From: Tetrahymena elliotti 4EA
Taxonomy: Eukaryota; Ciliophora; Oligohymenophorea; Hymenostomatida; Tetrahymenidae
Reading direction: 5' to 3'
Assembly (NCBI GenBank): GCA_000231825.2
Contig: JH720310.1
Span: 397,478 to 461,477 of the forward strand
DNA: 64,000 nt
Shown: positions 52,221-63,825 of the stretch, piece by piece
Numbering within the stretch: position 1 is the first letter of the stretch
How the letters are laid out: every line of letters begins with the position of its first letter
Position numbers and translations under genes: made by a program
Notes under the pieces: generated by a model
What the model was told of the DNA's origin: nothing
Database searches by the model: none
What the model saw: only the letters and a program-made list of their open reading frames with translations

Positions 52221-55200
52221 ATGATATAAAACAGGAAACTATTAGCAACTTTAATAACAGTTTCTTTATTGAGCTGGGTAATTAAAGCTAGCTATACAGA
52301 GATTTAGGGCTTGTAATTAAAAGGAGAGTATTAATCTACTTTGAAATTAAAAAGAAATTTTCATGATAATTTGCAACATATTGATGAGATATATTTTGTT
52401 TTCAGAGCTGAATCTTAACATCAAGCAGACATTAAATTTGAAGATTTAAATAACGAAAATAGATTTTCTATGCCCAAAATAGAACCTTTTGATACCTTGT
52501 TTAATGATAAAACCAAAAGCGTAGAAGAAGCAGATTTTGAATTTGTATTGCATGAAGATAGTAAGAGTGGTTTCAACTTCTAAATAGTCAGAAGTTCAAC
52601 TAATGAAGTAGTTTTTAGCGGTGATAGAGAAATGGTATTCTCTGAAAATTACCTTAAATATTCTACTAGCATTCCCTCAAATTACATCTTTGGTATTGGA
52701 GAAAGAAATAACAGAAATTTTAGATTGAAAAATGGTTAATACACTCTAAATGCAGTTGATTAGCTTCATCAAATAGATGAAGGCACCTAAGGAGGCTAAG
52801 GAGTTTACAGTTCTCATCCTGTTTATCTAGTGAGAGAAGCATCAGGAAATTACAATATTGTCTTCTACAAAAACCCAACTCCGTCAGACTGTATCATTGA
52901 AAACAACAAAATCACATTTAAATCAGTAATTAATTTATCATTTAAATGAATAAAATCCATCTTTATAAATCTAATAAATGATTAAATAAAGCAAAATTAA
53001 TCTAAAATGAAGAGCAAATTTATTATTCTTAAAAAATAAATAAAACTTTTTAAAATTTTTAATAATAAAAACAAAGGTTGGAGGAATTATTCATTTTAAA
53101 ATATTTTTTGGTGATCATAACCCTGAAACAGCTATTAGATATTTCCATGATTACTTAGGTGGTGGTCATGCTATTCCTCCTTTCTGGTATATTTCTTATG
53201 TTTATTAATGAATCAAGTAAAGTAATAGAATAAATTAATAAAAGGGCTTTTGGATACCATCAAAGCAGATGGGGATATAAAACTGGCGATATGGTAATTG
53301 ACACTATTGAAAAGCATAGATAACATAATATTCCATTGGACAGTAATGAACATGATCTTTTGAGAGAGAAATTATCTTACTTATTTTATGATTTTTATTA
53401 AAAATTAGCTATTTGGTCAGATATTGATTACATGCAGAATCTTTAAACTTTTACTGTGAACTAGAATTGGTTCCCAAAAACATTTTTTGATAAAATTCAC
53501 AATGAATTTTAGATTAACTACATTCCTATTGTTGACTGTGGTGTAGGGGCTAGAGATTACAACAATGGCAATTTGGCATTAAAAAAAGGTTAGATGTTTT
53601 ATATAGTTTTAAATGAATATGTTTAACAAACACATCAAATTTTAAACATTTTTCTTATATATAATTATAGGAATTGAAATGGACATATTTTTAAGATCTC
53701 CTTTTACAGGAAAGAGATACAAAGGAAAAGTTTGGCCTGGTGATTCTTTTTTCCCAGATTTTTTACATCCAAATATTTCAGAATATTGGTCTTATATGTT
53801 TTAAGATCTTCACAACAAAACAAGATTTAGTGGAATTTGGGTTGATATGAATGAACCTACCAATTTCGATGATTGCATGCATGGATCAAGTACTCATGAA
53901 TGTACTTGGATTGATGAAAACCCTGACAGTAAATTCAAAAATTTTTAAGAATATATGAATGAAATTAAGATACAATTAATTGTTACCATTTTATTTTTAC
54001 TAATTAAATTAGTTGTTGAATTAGTATTAAATATTATGTATCTAAGTTTTTTGAAGAAAATTAATTTTTTAATCTTGAATAAAAAATTTATTTTATAAAA
54101 TGAGTTTTTATTAACTAAAAATAATATTTTAGATTACATTAAGCAGGAATTTATTAAAGACAAATTTGAATTGCCTTACTTGCCTGGTAAATAGAGTTTA
54201 GAAAAGATGACTTTACGTAATATTTTGTTAATTAATAAATAAAGGCATTTACTTAATAAGACTATTTTAATCGCTTAATTAGCTTATAATTTGATTCATT
54301 TTGGTAACTACACTCATAAAGATGTACACAATTTATATGGATTTATGGATACTTATCACACGTTTCATGCTTTAAGAAGTGTCAATAAAACTTACCCTTT
54401 TATTATCACTCGTAGTAGTTTCACTGGAGCAGGACGTTTCACTTTTAAGTGGACAGGAGATAATGATGCCAAATTTGAATTTCTGCAACTTTCTATCCCA
54501 TCAATTCTCAATTACAACATATTTGGTATACCTTTTGTTGGAGCAGACATTTGTGGCTTTTTAGAGAATACATTTGATGAGCTTTGCTAAAGATGGATTC
54601 AACTAGGTTCATTGTATCCTTTTGCAAGAAATCACAACAATGACCAAGCTAGTAAAAGATAAATATCATTCATTTAAAAACAATCCAAATTAAATTCAAC
54701 AATTTTGCTTTTATTTTGACCCCTTCTCATATAAAATATAACCTGACATTTAAATCATTTAAAGTTAAACACTTTTACTAACATAAAATGATCTATTTTC
54801 ATATAAAGCAATTCCTAAAAATTAATTTTGCTTTTATTCTGACACTGTTTCATATTTAAATATAACCTGACATTTAATAGCAACTCATATTAAATTAAAC
54901 ACTTTTTTTTATATTTTAATATATTTTCATATAAAATATATAGAGCCATAAGAATTTTACAACTTATCACCAGAAGTGACAAAAACTGCAGTAAAGAACT
55001 TGAAATTGAGGTATTCACTACTGAAACATTACTATATGCTTTTCATTAGAACTAACCACAGAGGTACCATATTCAGACCTGTATTTTTTGAATTCCCTTA
55101 TGATGGTGAATGCTTTTAAGAAAGAGTTCTTAACCAGTAATTTTTGCTAGGAAGTGAATTAATGGCCACTCCAATTGTGGAATAAATGAAAACTACAACT

Positions 55201-56200
55201 TTGGCTTATTTCCCTGAAGGCATATGGTAAGATTTTCAAACAAATAAAGTCAAAGTGAATTTCTTTACAAAGAAAATGGATAGTTAGTTACAATAAATAT
55301 ATAAAATAAAATCTAGTAATCTTGAAAGATAGACAAAATATATTTTTAGGGAACTCCTTTTAAAATTAATCCCTTAATTTTCATTCTATATTTTAATCAA
55401 TCTATCTATTTTCCCTACCCTATCAACTTATCTATACTTTTCAATTAATTAAAAATAAGTAGAATTTCATCCAGCAAAATGTTAATTTTTATTATTTAGC
55501 TGAAAATAATTGAATCGATATTTCCTTCTTTTATGGATTTTTAGTTATGTTATTTGTTTTATTTATTAGGTTTGATTTGTTAAGTGGTTACAAATTTATT
55601 GAGAGTAAAAAAGGTGAGTTTAAAGATGTTTTCAATACTTTGACTGATTATGTACCTATTTTCTTGAGATCTGGTAAGTTAGTGGGTCTCTAAGATACCA
55701 AAAATGTGTTAAAAATCTCACATTTAAACAATGAGTTCAATCTTATTTGCTCTTTGAAGTAGTAGAATTCTACAGGTTTATATTCTTGCACAGGAAATTT
55801 GCTTAATGTTTAAAATTAATCAGACGAATAAGAAATACATGATAATTGTGATTAAGAAGTGAATCCTTAATCAAATTGCTTATTGTAAGTATCAATAAAT
55901 TTGGATTTAAAGTAAAGAATTTTATCCTTCAATGTTAGCAGCTACTAAGACGCATTGTGGAAACCTTTAGAAAATGTAAATGAAAAACTTAAAGATATCA
56001 GCATTAGGTCAATTATAATGTACAATTTCCCTAAAATTGAAGTTAGCAAAGATTAGCTCAAGATTAAGAAAGCTGATGGAAGCTATTTAGAAAAAGGAGC
56101 TTCAATAGAAAAGTACAACTACATCTATAACAAGTACATTTAATTTGAAAAGGATTAGATTGTTTTATCTAAAATCTCAGATTTTTCTATTCAGTTTTGA
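52221..56200 (+). CDS. Secreted glycoside hydrolase family 31 (alpha-glucosidase type)
   Basis: Eight exons (52221-52925, 53077-53186, 53245-53342, 53409-53588, 53671-53928, 54133-54651, 54944-55226, 55570-56200) sum to 928 codons. A signal peptide opens the protein (MIQNRKLLATLITVSLLSWV). GH31 landmarks in order: IFGIGERN, FGYHQSRWGY, IPLDTIWSDIDYM (joined across an intron), VWPGDSFFPDF, the nucleophile Asp in GIWVDMNEPTNF (about residue 423), HKDVHNLYG, ITRSSFTGAG, the acid/base Asp in WTGDNDAKF (about 560), GADICGF and FARNHNND. It should release glucose from alpha-glucosides in a lysosome, phagosome or the medium. A further 66-bp in-frame intron at 54218-54283 is likely, since family members lack the residues there. 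Intron 6 contains an internal repeat. Confidence 0.93.
54700..54940. repeat. Intronic duplication in the GH31 gene, ~120-bp unit x2
   Basis: Two imperfect copies lie in the 292-bp intron 54652-54943. Each carries AATTTTGCTTTTATTxTGAC, TCATAT, AAATATAACCTGACATTTAA, TTAAACACTTTT and ATTTTCATATAAA. It looks like a local tandem duplication that lengthened the intron. Confidence 0.85.
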
Positions 56201-56254
56201 TTTTACAAATAATCTAGTTTATCTAATTGATCAAATGCTTTGCAAATTAATGCT

Positions 56255-56995
56255 TTGATTTGATTAATAATTTAGTTTGTCTAATTTATCAAAAACTTTT
56301 GCAATTTATTTTGTATTTTTGTAAAATTTAGTATTTTTTCAAAATTATAATAACATTTTTTAATTTTAAATTTATTTCTGAAATTATATTCTTAAAAAAA
56401 TATTATTTTTTGTTGCAGACAAATTAAAATAATATATTTACTAATCTTTCCATAAAGTCTTTATGGTGTAAAATACAATTACTTCTCTTAGCCATTTGCA
56501 ATAACTTAAACTATAATACTTTGAATACATAACCAATCTAGTCTACTCTATCTAATTTATTTTGGGATTTTTAATAACATTTTTTATTTTAAATTTATTT
56601 CTTGAATAGCTGTCTCAAAAAAATATTATTTTTTGGAACAGAGAAATTAAAATAATATATTTACTAATCTTTGCATAAAGATTTTATCATGTAAAAAACA
56701 ATTGCTTCTCTTAGCTATTTACTATAACTTAAATGATAATACTTTGATTTTAAAAACAATCTAGTTCATCTAATTTATTAAAAGTTTTGCAATTTATTTT
56801 GGGAATTTGTTTAGTATTTTTCTAAATCATAATAACATTTTTTATTTTAAATTTATTTCTCAAAAAGTGCTTTTAAAAAAATATTATTTTTTGTGACAGA
56901 CAATTTAATATAATATATTTACTAGTATTTGCATAAAGTGTTTATGATGTAAAACGCAATTACTTCTATTAGCTATTTACAATAACTAATTTAAA
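56255..56995. repeat. Triple tandem repeat, ~240-bp unit, 3' of the GH31 gene
   Basis: Three copies (about 56255-56510, 56540-56745, 56755-56995). Shared words: AATCTAGTTxATCTAATTTAT, AACTTTTGCAATTTATTTTG, AATAACATTTTTTATTTTAA, AAAAAAATATTATTTTTTG (a small hairpin), AATATATTTACTAxT, TTTGCATAAAG and ACAATTGCTTCTCTTAGC. It begins about 55 bp after the GH31 stop codon. Confidence 0.9.
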
Positions 56996-57664
56996 TTTAC
57001 TTTTTATATCCCCAAAGGCAAGTGATATTTTTCTATTTGTATTTATATAATCTTGAATGGGAAATATTCTTTTTAATTTGCTTGAAAGAAAATTTTTCTT
57101 TGACAAAAAAGTTTTTTGTGATGAAAAGTAGAAGGATTGCATTTTTAATAAATTAATTAATTAAAAAATATATATCCATAATTTTAATGTAGATTTCTCT
57201 TTACATACTGAATAAAAATAATTTATCGATTAAGTATTAGATTTCATAGTAAAAACCATCTCAAATCTCAAGGGTTTTATTTTTGTTAAATATAATAATC
57301 TATTTTTTGATTTAGACGAAATGATAGAAGATAGGGGTATTTCTTAAATTATCTGCTGAAACACATAATATTTATTTTTAAATGTTCAATTTTAAATCAA
57401 GCATTGAGCTTTATTCCAACGCTCAAAGATATAAAATAAAATAAATTGTTTTAACTTCCAAATTTAGCTAAAAAAATAATAATTTCTATTCATTTTTAGT
57501 ATCTAGTATATATTTTTTGGTTTAAATATGATGTAAAGAAATAATAATTATAATTGATTTGTTTCAAGAAGATTAGAAAATTTTAGGATATTTCTGCCAT
57601 TAAAAATAAAATATTTGGAAAGATTAAAAATATATTTTGATAATTGAATAAGATAATTAAGAAA
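56996..57664. other. AT-rich intergenic spacer
   Basis: About 0.67 kb between the triple repeat and KSKRF gene C; presumably the promoter region of gene C. Nothing else was recognised. Confidence 0.5.
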
Positions 57665-58195
57665 ATGGGTGAAGTTCTTTTTGAACAAGAAGAAAATAAA
57701 TACCAAGAAAGTAATTAAGAAAACGAAAATGAAAATGATTTAAATATCTAAGGATGCTCAATAAGTTAATACTTGCAAAAATTAGAGCTATTAGAAAACG
57801 ATTAAATATAGGATTTGTTTAAGAAATGCAATAAATCTAATTTCATTAAAAACATATTAAATTAATTCATTAATTTCTTGAATGAATAAGGTGATGAAAT
57901 CATTATTGAGTCTTTGACTTATTAAAAAGATAGGGATATAACACAAATTAGGAAAGAGTTTTAAAACTTCATCAGAGCTAAAAAACCAAATGCCACAATG
58001 TTGATTTCTATCTTGAAAAGCAAGAGGTTTAGGGTCCATTTCCACTACTTCTTGAAGTATTATAGCATCGATTGGATCAAAAGTAGGAAGTTGAAGGACA
58101 TAGAAAACCATTTATTGTGCATACACTATTTAATTAGATGCTAAGATTAACCAGAACTTATTGAGCACATTATTAAATACAAGAAAAAAGACTGA
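57665..58195 (+). CDS. KSKRF-family small protein C (function unknown)
   Basis: A single exon of 176 residues from ATG to TGA with TAA/TAG as Gln. A ~60-residue acidic, Gln/Asn/Glu-rich N-terminus (MGEVLFEQEENKYQESNQEN) precedes the family domain: KCNKSNFIKNILNQFINF, GDEIIIES, IRKEFQNFIR, SILKSKRF, FHYFLKYY, DWIKS, HLLCIHY, RC and YKKKD. It is most similar to gene E (shared CNKSNFIKNILNQFINFL, RDI, FQNFIR and KKPN). No signal peptide, TM or catalytic motif is visible. The conserved aromatic-basic surface could bind nucleic acid or another protein, but nothing proves this. The ATG is preceded by A-rich sequence (AGAAA), normal for ciliate starts. Confidence 0.8.
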
Positions 58196-61079
58196 TTAAA
58201 AAGTATTAATAATAACTATGAGACTTATAAAATGGTAAATTCAAAATGAGCCAGCCTATAAATGTCAAAAATTCATAGCTATTTTGCTAGAACAAATGAT
58301 TTTAATCCTTAAAAACCTTAAAATTAATGTTTATTTGTCAGTCAATAGGGATATTTTAGAATTTTGTTTACATTTGATAGACAAACTTTTAGAGCAAATG
58401 AAATAAATGTAAATTAATAATTTCAGCCAATATGGCTTCAAAACTTAAAAGTGTGTATAAAATGAGTTGATTAATGTCATAATAATTGATTGAGACCATT
58501 GCTTTTATCAATAGAATACTAAAATATTTTGAATACTTTTCAATCACATTACTCAATATTTTTAGTAACTGCTTTAGTGTACTAAAGTTCTAGAAGTTTG
58601 ATCGATCAATGATCAATTCATTTCAGAAATTGTTACTCGACCTATATTTTAGTATGTGTAAAGAAAATAAATAGGTTCATTTTTGATCTGAATTTTTTTT
58701 GTAAAGTTAAAAATCGCAATTTATTAAAAAAAATATTAAGACATACCTGATTAATTATATTTAAAAATACCTTATCATTTAATTGTAATCAAATTTAGCT
58801 TAAAATTATATACACTCTTCTATATATTATATCTGTGTATCTAAATATTCTACCTTAATATCTATATGTAGTCATTTCATATATTTGTTAACATTTACTA
58901 AAACATAAACTTATTATCTCAAAAATGCTCTTCAAACAATTTGTGTTCATCCACATTGATGGAAATTAAGCATCCCATTTTTAAAAATTTAAATAAGCTA
59001 AGAGAGAGAAATGCAAGTAGAAATAACATCTTTAGTTTAAAATGCTCAGTATTTAAATTAATTTTGAAATTTAATTTGAAAAAAATCCAGATTTGGAAAA
59101 CAAGACAGGTGAAAGAAAGTTTTTGCGTTTTTTTATTATGGCATCAAGGTTCTCATTTAAGAAAGAATAGACATTTTTACTGTTTAAAAATTTTGGGTTT
59201 TTTTAATGATTTTAGTATTATTTTAACGCGAAATTAATTAATCAATTGTAAATTAGTTAATAATGTTGACTAGCCTAGCCTGCCTTTATTAAATCTATAT
59301 TTATTTGATAAGTCTATCATATGATTTGATTTAATTTGCTTTTCATGTTCTTGCAAATAAATTAAGAAAATTTTGAATATTTTCTTGTAAATTTCCCAGC
59401 AAAAAATAAATTGAAAAAGAAAGTTGTTAAAATAACAAAAAGATAATATAGACTAAATTATTAAGTAAATATCAAGGATATTAATCATAATTATTCCTAT
59501 TTTCGCTAATTTATTCAACAGTAAATATTCTTGAGAGTAAAATAACTCAATTTTCACTCTCTTTTAAATCTTTATGTAAACAACGCATCCTACCATCTTG
59601 CTATACATTTTTTAAGTGCTCCCTATCCTTTATCATTACAATTACTTTTAGATTAGTGAGTAACAAAATAATTTAGCTAAGTAGAAATAATACACTCACA
59701 AAGTTACATCTAATATGCTTACTGTTCATACAATTCTTGGGATATCAGGATATGAGCAAAATTTTTATTTAAAGAAACGTAAATTTGCATTTTAATCATA
59801 AAAACAAAGAAAAATAAGCTAGTACTTTATTTCTATGTTTATAGTGTTCAATAATATGTTTTAAAGTTATTTTTATACTCTATAGTAACTAGCTAGATTT
59901 CAGTTGTTAAATAATTGATTAATTTTTTAATTGTATTGTTTTAACTAAAATATTAGCAATATTAGTTCTATCCTAAAAATATACTTATTTAATGAATACC
60001 CTCAACATTAGTAATGGCATACACTTTAATTATTATCAGATTCCGTTAATACCTCTGCCTATTTCTAATTTACTTTTCTATTTCACGCTGTATTTTGTTT
60101 TGTGTTTTTCGCATTTTATCAGATTAGAAAGATCAATCTTAATCTTTAAATTTAAAAATGACCACTTTTTCCAGTGAGATGGGGTTTAGTATTATTTGGT
60201 TACTTTTAAACATTTATGCAAATATTCTTAAAAAAGCATTAAATCAAATGCGCATTTTATTTAAAAGAGGGGCTAAACATTTTGGATTGTGTAAGCGATT
60301 GAAAAGAATACATTTGATGATTATGATATTTAATTGATCTGCGATTAATTAATATCTACTTTAATTTCGTCTTTGATTTTAAATGCCTCTTATTCAAAAT
60401 TGAATGCATATTCATTCCCACAAACACAATAGTAATTTATAATAAAATCCCAAACGTGATTGATTGATTGATAATATCTTACCTGTAATTTTGTACATAA
60501 TCTATTACTTTGTGAGTTAAATTTGAAATGGCAAATACTGAGTTAGAAAAAATGAAAGATTAGCCAACAAATATGATTTGTTCTATTTCTTAACCCTTGA
60601 CAATTAATTAGATATATGAAATCCTAAGTGTTAAGCTAAGACTTTTTAATTTTCTGCTTTTATTTTCGCTGTAGCGATTTTCCAAAAAAAAAATTGACAA
60701 TAAACATTACCTTAAAATGTCTAAAAATGATTATACTGATTGCTTTTTGAATCGAAATGAAGATTTGGTTTAATTTATCAAATTAGGAACTTTACAAAGT
60801 TTTTCTGTAAAATAGGAATTGAAACTTTCAAGACTATTTTTTTTACTTGAATTCTTAAAGTAAATTGTAATTAGATTTCTACAGAAGCAAGTTCAATAAA
60901 AAAACAAACAAACAAACAACTTAATCGATTTTAATATATTATTACTGTATAATTTAAATTGTCATACAGACGGCTCTTTAATTAGGCCAATTAAAACATA
61001 AATATTTAATTATAAAACAATTCAAACTAAAAATTCTCTAAAAAAATAAGAATATAATTCATACTCTCCTAAATATCCT
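58196..61079. other. Long AT-rich intergenic region
   Basis: About 2.9 kb between KSKRF genes C and D with no gene I can support. Short TGA-terminated frames occur (about 58260-58440, 58924-59220, 59992-60177) but lack recognisable motifs. From an ATG at 60528 the frame stays open in phase into gene D; this could be an N-terminal extension or chance, since only TGA stops translation. Confidence 0.4.
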
Positions 61080-61622
61080 ATGAGTGTTAGTTGCTGTAAC
61101 GAAGAAATAAATAATAGCTCAGATCTATACTTCTAAGATTCATTTGAATCATTACTCAGATCTAAATCTAAATCAATCGATGTCTCCTCACTCATTGAAG
61201 AATGCAATTCAATGGACTTGGATTCATTAGCCTCCGAATATTGCAAATGCAATAAATCAAATATAATTAAAAATATCTTGAGACAGTTCCACGATTTCAT
61301 TTCAATTAAAGGTGATTAAATTGTTATTGAATCTCTCTATGATGTCTAAGATCTAGAAAAAAATATAGTCTAAGTCAGAAAAGAATATCACAATTTTTCT
61401 AAAAATAAACTTTTTAACCAATCATTTTTACTCTCAATTCTCAAAAGCAAAAGATTTGCATACCTCTTCTAATATTTCTTAAAATACTACATCTTTGATT
61501 GGATCCAATGCGGTAATATCAAAAACGTTAGAAGTCATTTAGTTTGTATTAATTTCATGCAAAAGTGCTTCTCTAATCAATAACTTCTAGACAAAATAAT
61601 CATATATAAAAAGAGAAATTGA
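61080..61622 (+). CDS. KSKRF-family small protein D (function unknown)
   Basis: From this ATG the frame gives 180 residues to TGA. A ~55-residue Ser/Asp/Glu-rich N-terminus with SRSKSKSID-like phosphorylatable serines leads into the domain: KCNKSNIIKNILRQF, GDQIVIES, VRKEYHNF, SILKSKRF, FQYFLKYY, FDWIQ, SHLVCINF, KC and YKKRN. It combines traits of the A/B pair (SFL, YLF, LKYY, HL.CI.F.QKCF) and of C/E (KNIL), so it may be near the ancestral form. The frame stays open upstream to an ATG at 60528 (184 extra codons). That extension has poor composition, so I prefer the ATG at 61080. Base composition here is less extreme than in the flanks, as expected for coding DNA. Confidence 0.78.
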
Positions 61623-63297
61623 TACAACTTTGATGAAAAAATTCATACACACATTCATAATCAGCTTGATAGAAAAAAAGCTTAATTTCATAATCAATCT
61701 AAAAATAATTACTTATTTATTTATGAATTCATAACCTAACAAATTCTTAATCAATTTTGATAAAAACTGAAATAAAATAATAATCTAATTGAACATATAA
61801 GCAAACAAATCTAAACAAACAAATAAACTAACTAACAAACAAAAATCAATTTTAATTACTCAATTACCCAAATTATATGCATAAAGATATAAAATTAATA
61901 AAATTTAACTTCTAAAATCTTATACCATTTATCTTCTTATTCTTACCTTTCATAGCTCTGTATAATTATATATTTTTTATTACTCTTACTTCATTATTTT
62001 TATTGAATAGAAAAAAAATCATTACTATCTCTTCTCTTTACTTTTTCTTCTTTTTTTTTGCTATTTTATGTAAACAAATTGAAGTAACTAGTAAACAATG
62101 TTCAAATCTTACTTCCAATCATCTAATCTTTTAATCTTAAATTTATTAAATTTTTTTTGTTAATACACACATATTTTAAATTTACATTTTTTTAAACTCT
62201 ACCCTCTGCCTAGCTACTAAAAATGAATATCTATTGAATTTTATGAAAAGTATTTCGTATTCTTTAATAAAAACATAATTTAAATCAAATTTGTAGGATT
62301 TTTAAAAAAGATTTAATTTTGCTCTTTGTAAAAAGTATTTTTAAATATTTTAAACAAGAAATATCGGAATTTAAATATTATTCTATTATTTGTATTCTGA
62401 TAAATATCATGGTTAATTTTCTAGAAGTTTTTAACCCTTAGAAATTACTTTTTAGGGTAGTATTAACACATTTCAAAAGTAAAAAGATGTAGAATCGACC
62501 CTCCCTCCCCCTCCTCCCCCTTTATTTTGAATATGTCTTTGAATAGCTTTAATATTTTTAGAAGTTTGGAGCAAGTAGTTTAAATTAAAATATGGATCAA
62601 TCAAATTTAAAAGTGCTATGTAAATCTAAAGTCATACAAATCTAAATTCATAATTTAAAGCTAAATAAAGTTTGTATTATTTATTTATGTTTTTGCAATG
62701 ATTTACAAATAATAATTAAAAAGTGGTAAATGTTAAATTTTTGATTTGATGATTTCATCACTACTAAATAATAAATATTTAAAAGGAGCTAAAATAATTA
62801 CAACTTGCTTAATTTTTAATACTACTTTTGTGTTTTAAATTTTTAAAAATCATTTATGGGAAATAACTGATTGAATGATCAAAATTTAATATTTTTTTAA
62901 TTAATTTACTTTTATTTATTTGCTTTTTTTGACTTTTCCTCCTTCAAAAAAATGTTTGTTAGATTATGTATTTAGATTAACAATATTACTTAAATAACAA
63001 ACTGTTGAAAATCTAAAACTAATCTAAAAATATTTTATTAGTCTAGATTAACTCTAAACTTTAAAATTTTGAGCTGATAGGGATATTGGTTTAAGTAATA
63101 TTAATGAAAGTTTAATGCATACATTTACTTACTTATTTTTGCCAAATATTATTTAAATTAAGTGATAAGTCCTCAAAATTGTATAAAACATAAAAATAAA
63201 ATTCAAATTAAATATTTAATATCAAAATCCTTAAAAAAATAAATATTTTGTCTCAAATTAAGTTTGAAACTGCAACTTTAATCCCTAAATATGTAAA
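61623..63297. other. AT-rich intergenic region
   Basis: About 1.7 kb between KSKRF genes D and E. No gene was seen. It contains a striking C-rich tract (62499-62520, listed separately), (AAAC)n-like sequence near 61803-61843 and A/T tracts. Confidence 0.5.
62499..62520 (-). other. G-rich tract with G-quadruplex potential (minus strand)
   Basis: A 22-base pure C/T stretch on the plus strand. The minus strand reads GGGGGAGGAGGGGGAGGGAG plus GG: runs of 5, 2, 5, 3 and 3 G separated by single A. At least four runs of three or more G satisfy the usual G-quadruplex pattern. It is extreme for this AT-rich DNA. Confidence 0.85.
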
Positions 63298-63825
63298 ATG
63301 GAGGTAGTTATTGACCTTGAATAAAACATAAATGCAAATGAAGGAGTCTGTCTCTAAAGAAAAATAAACTAAAATATATAGAATTGTGAAGTTAGCAACT
63401 ATTTAGAACAATTTTCACAATTAAATGATGAAGAAATAGAGGAAATGTTCAAGAAATGCAACAAATCTAACTTTATTAAAAACATATTAAATTAATTTAT
63501 AAATTTTTTAATTGAACACGGAGATGAAATTATTATAGAATCTTTAATGGGAGAAAAAGATAGAGATATTATTTAAATTCGTAAAGAGTTCCAGAATTTT
63601 ATTAGAGGGAAAAAGCCTAATTCCTCAATGCTAGTATCTATCCTGAAGAGTAAAAGGTTTAGCCCTCATTTTCATTACTTTTTGAATTATTTCAGTATAG
63701 ATTGGATAAAAGGCAAGAAGTTAAAAGATAGAAAAAATCATATTCTCTGTGTATCCTACCTTATTAGGTGTAAAACCAAAATAGAGCTAATCGATAGCAT
63801 TATAAAATATAAAAAAAAAATGTGA
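63298..63825 (+). CDS. KSKRF-family small protein E (function unknown)
   Basis: A single exon of 175 residues from ATG to TGA. The N-terminal ~55 residues are Glu/Asn/Gln-rich (MEVVIDLEQNINANEG). The family domain follows: KCNKSNFIKNILNQFINF, GDEIIIES, IRKEFQNFIR, SILKSKRF, FHYFLNYF, DWIKG, NHILCVSY, RC and YKKKM. It is the closest relative of gene C; the two share long identical blocks at the protein level but differ at many synonymous and third positions, so the duplication is not very recent. A run of ten A (63811-63820) near the stop is a likely site for length errors. Function unknown; no catalytic residues are recognised. Confidence 0.8.

Noticed and set aside
58924..59220. Plus-strand frame ending near 59220, with a segment like RKFLRFF
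   Set aside because: Weak resemblance to part of the KSKRF domain, but no KSKRF block and no ordered landmarks; not enough to call a decayed copy.
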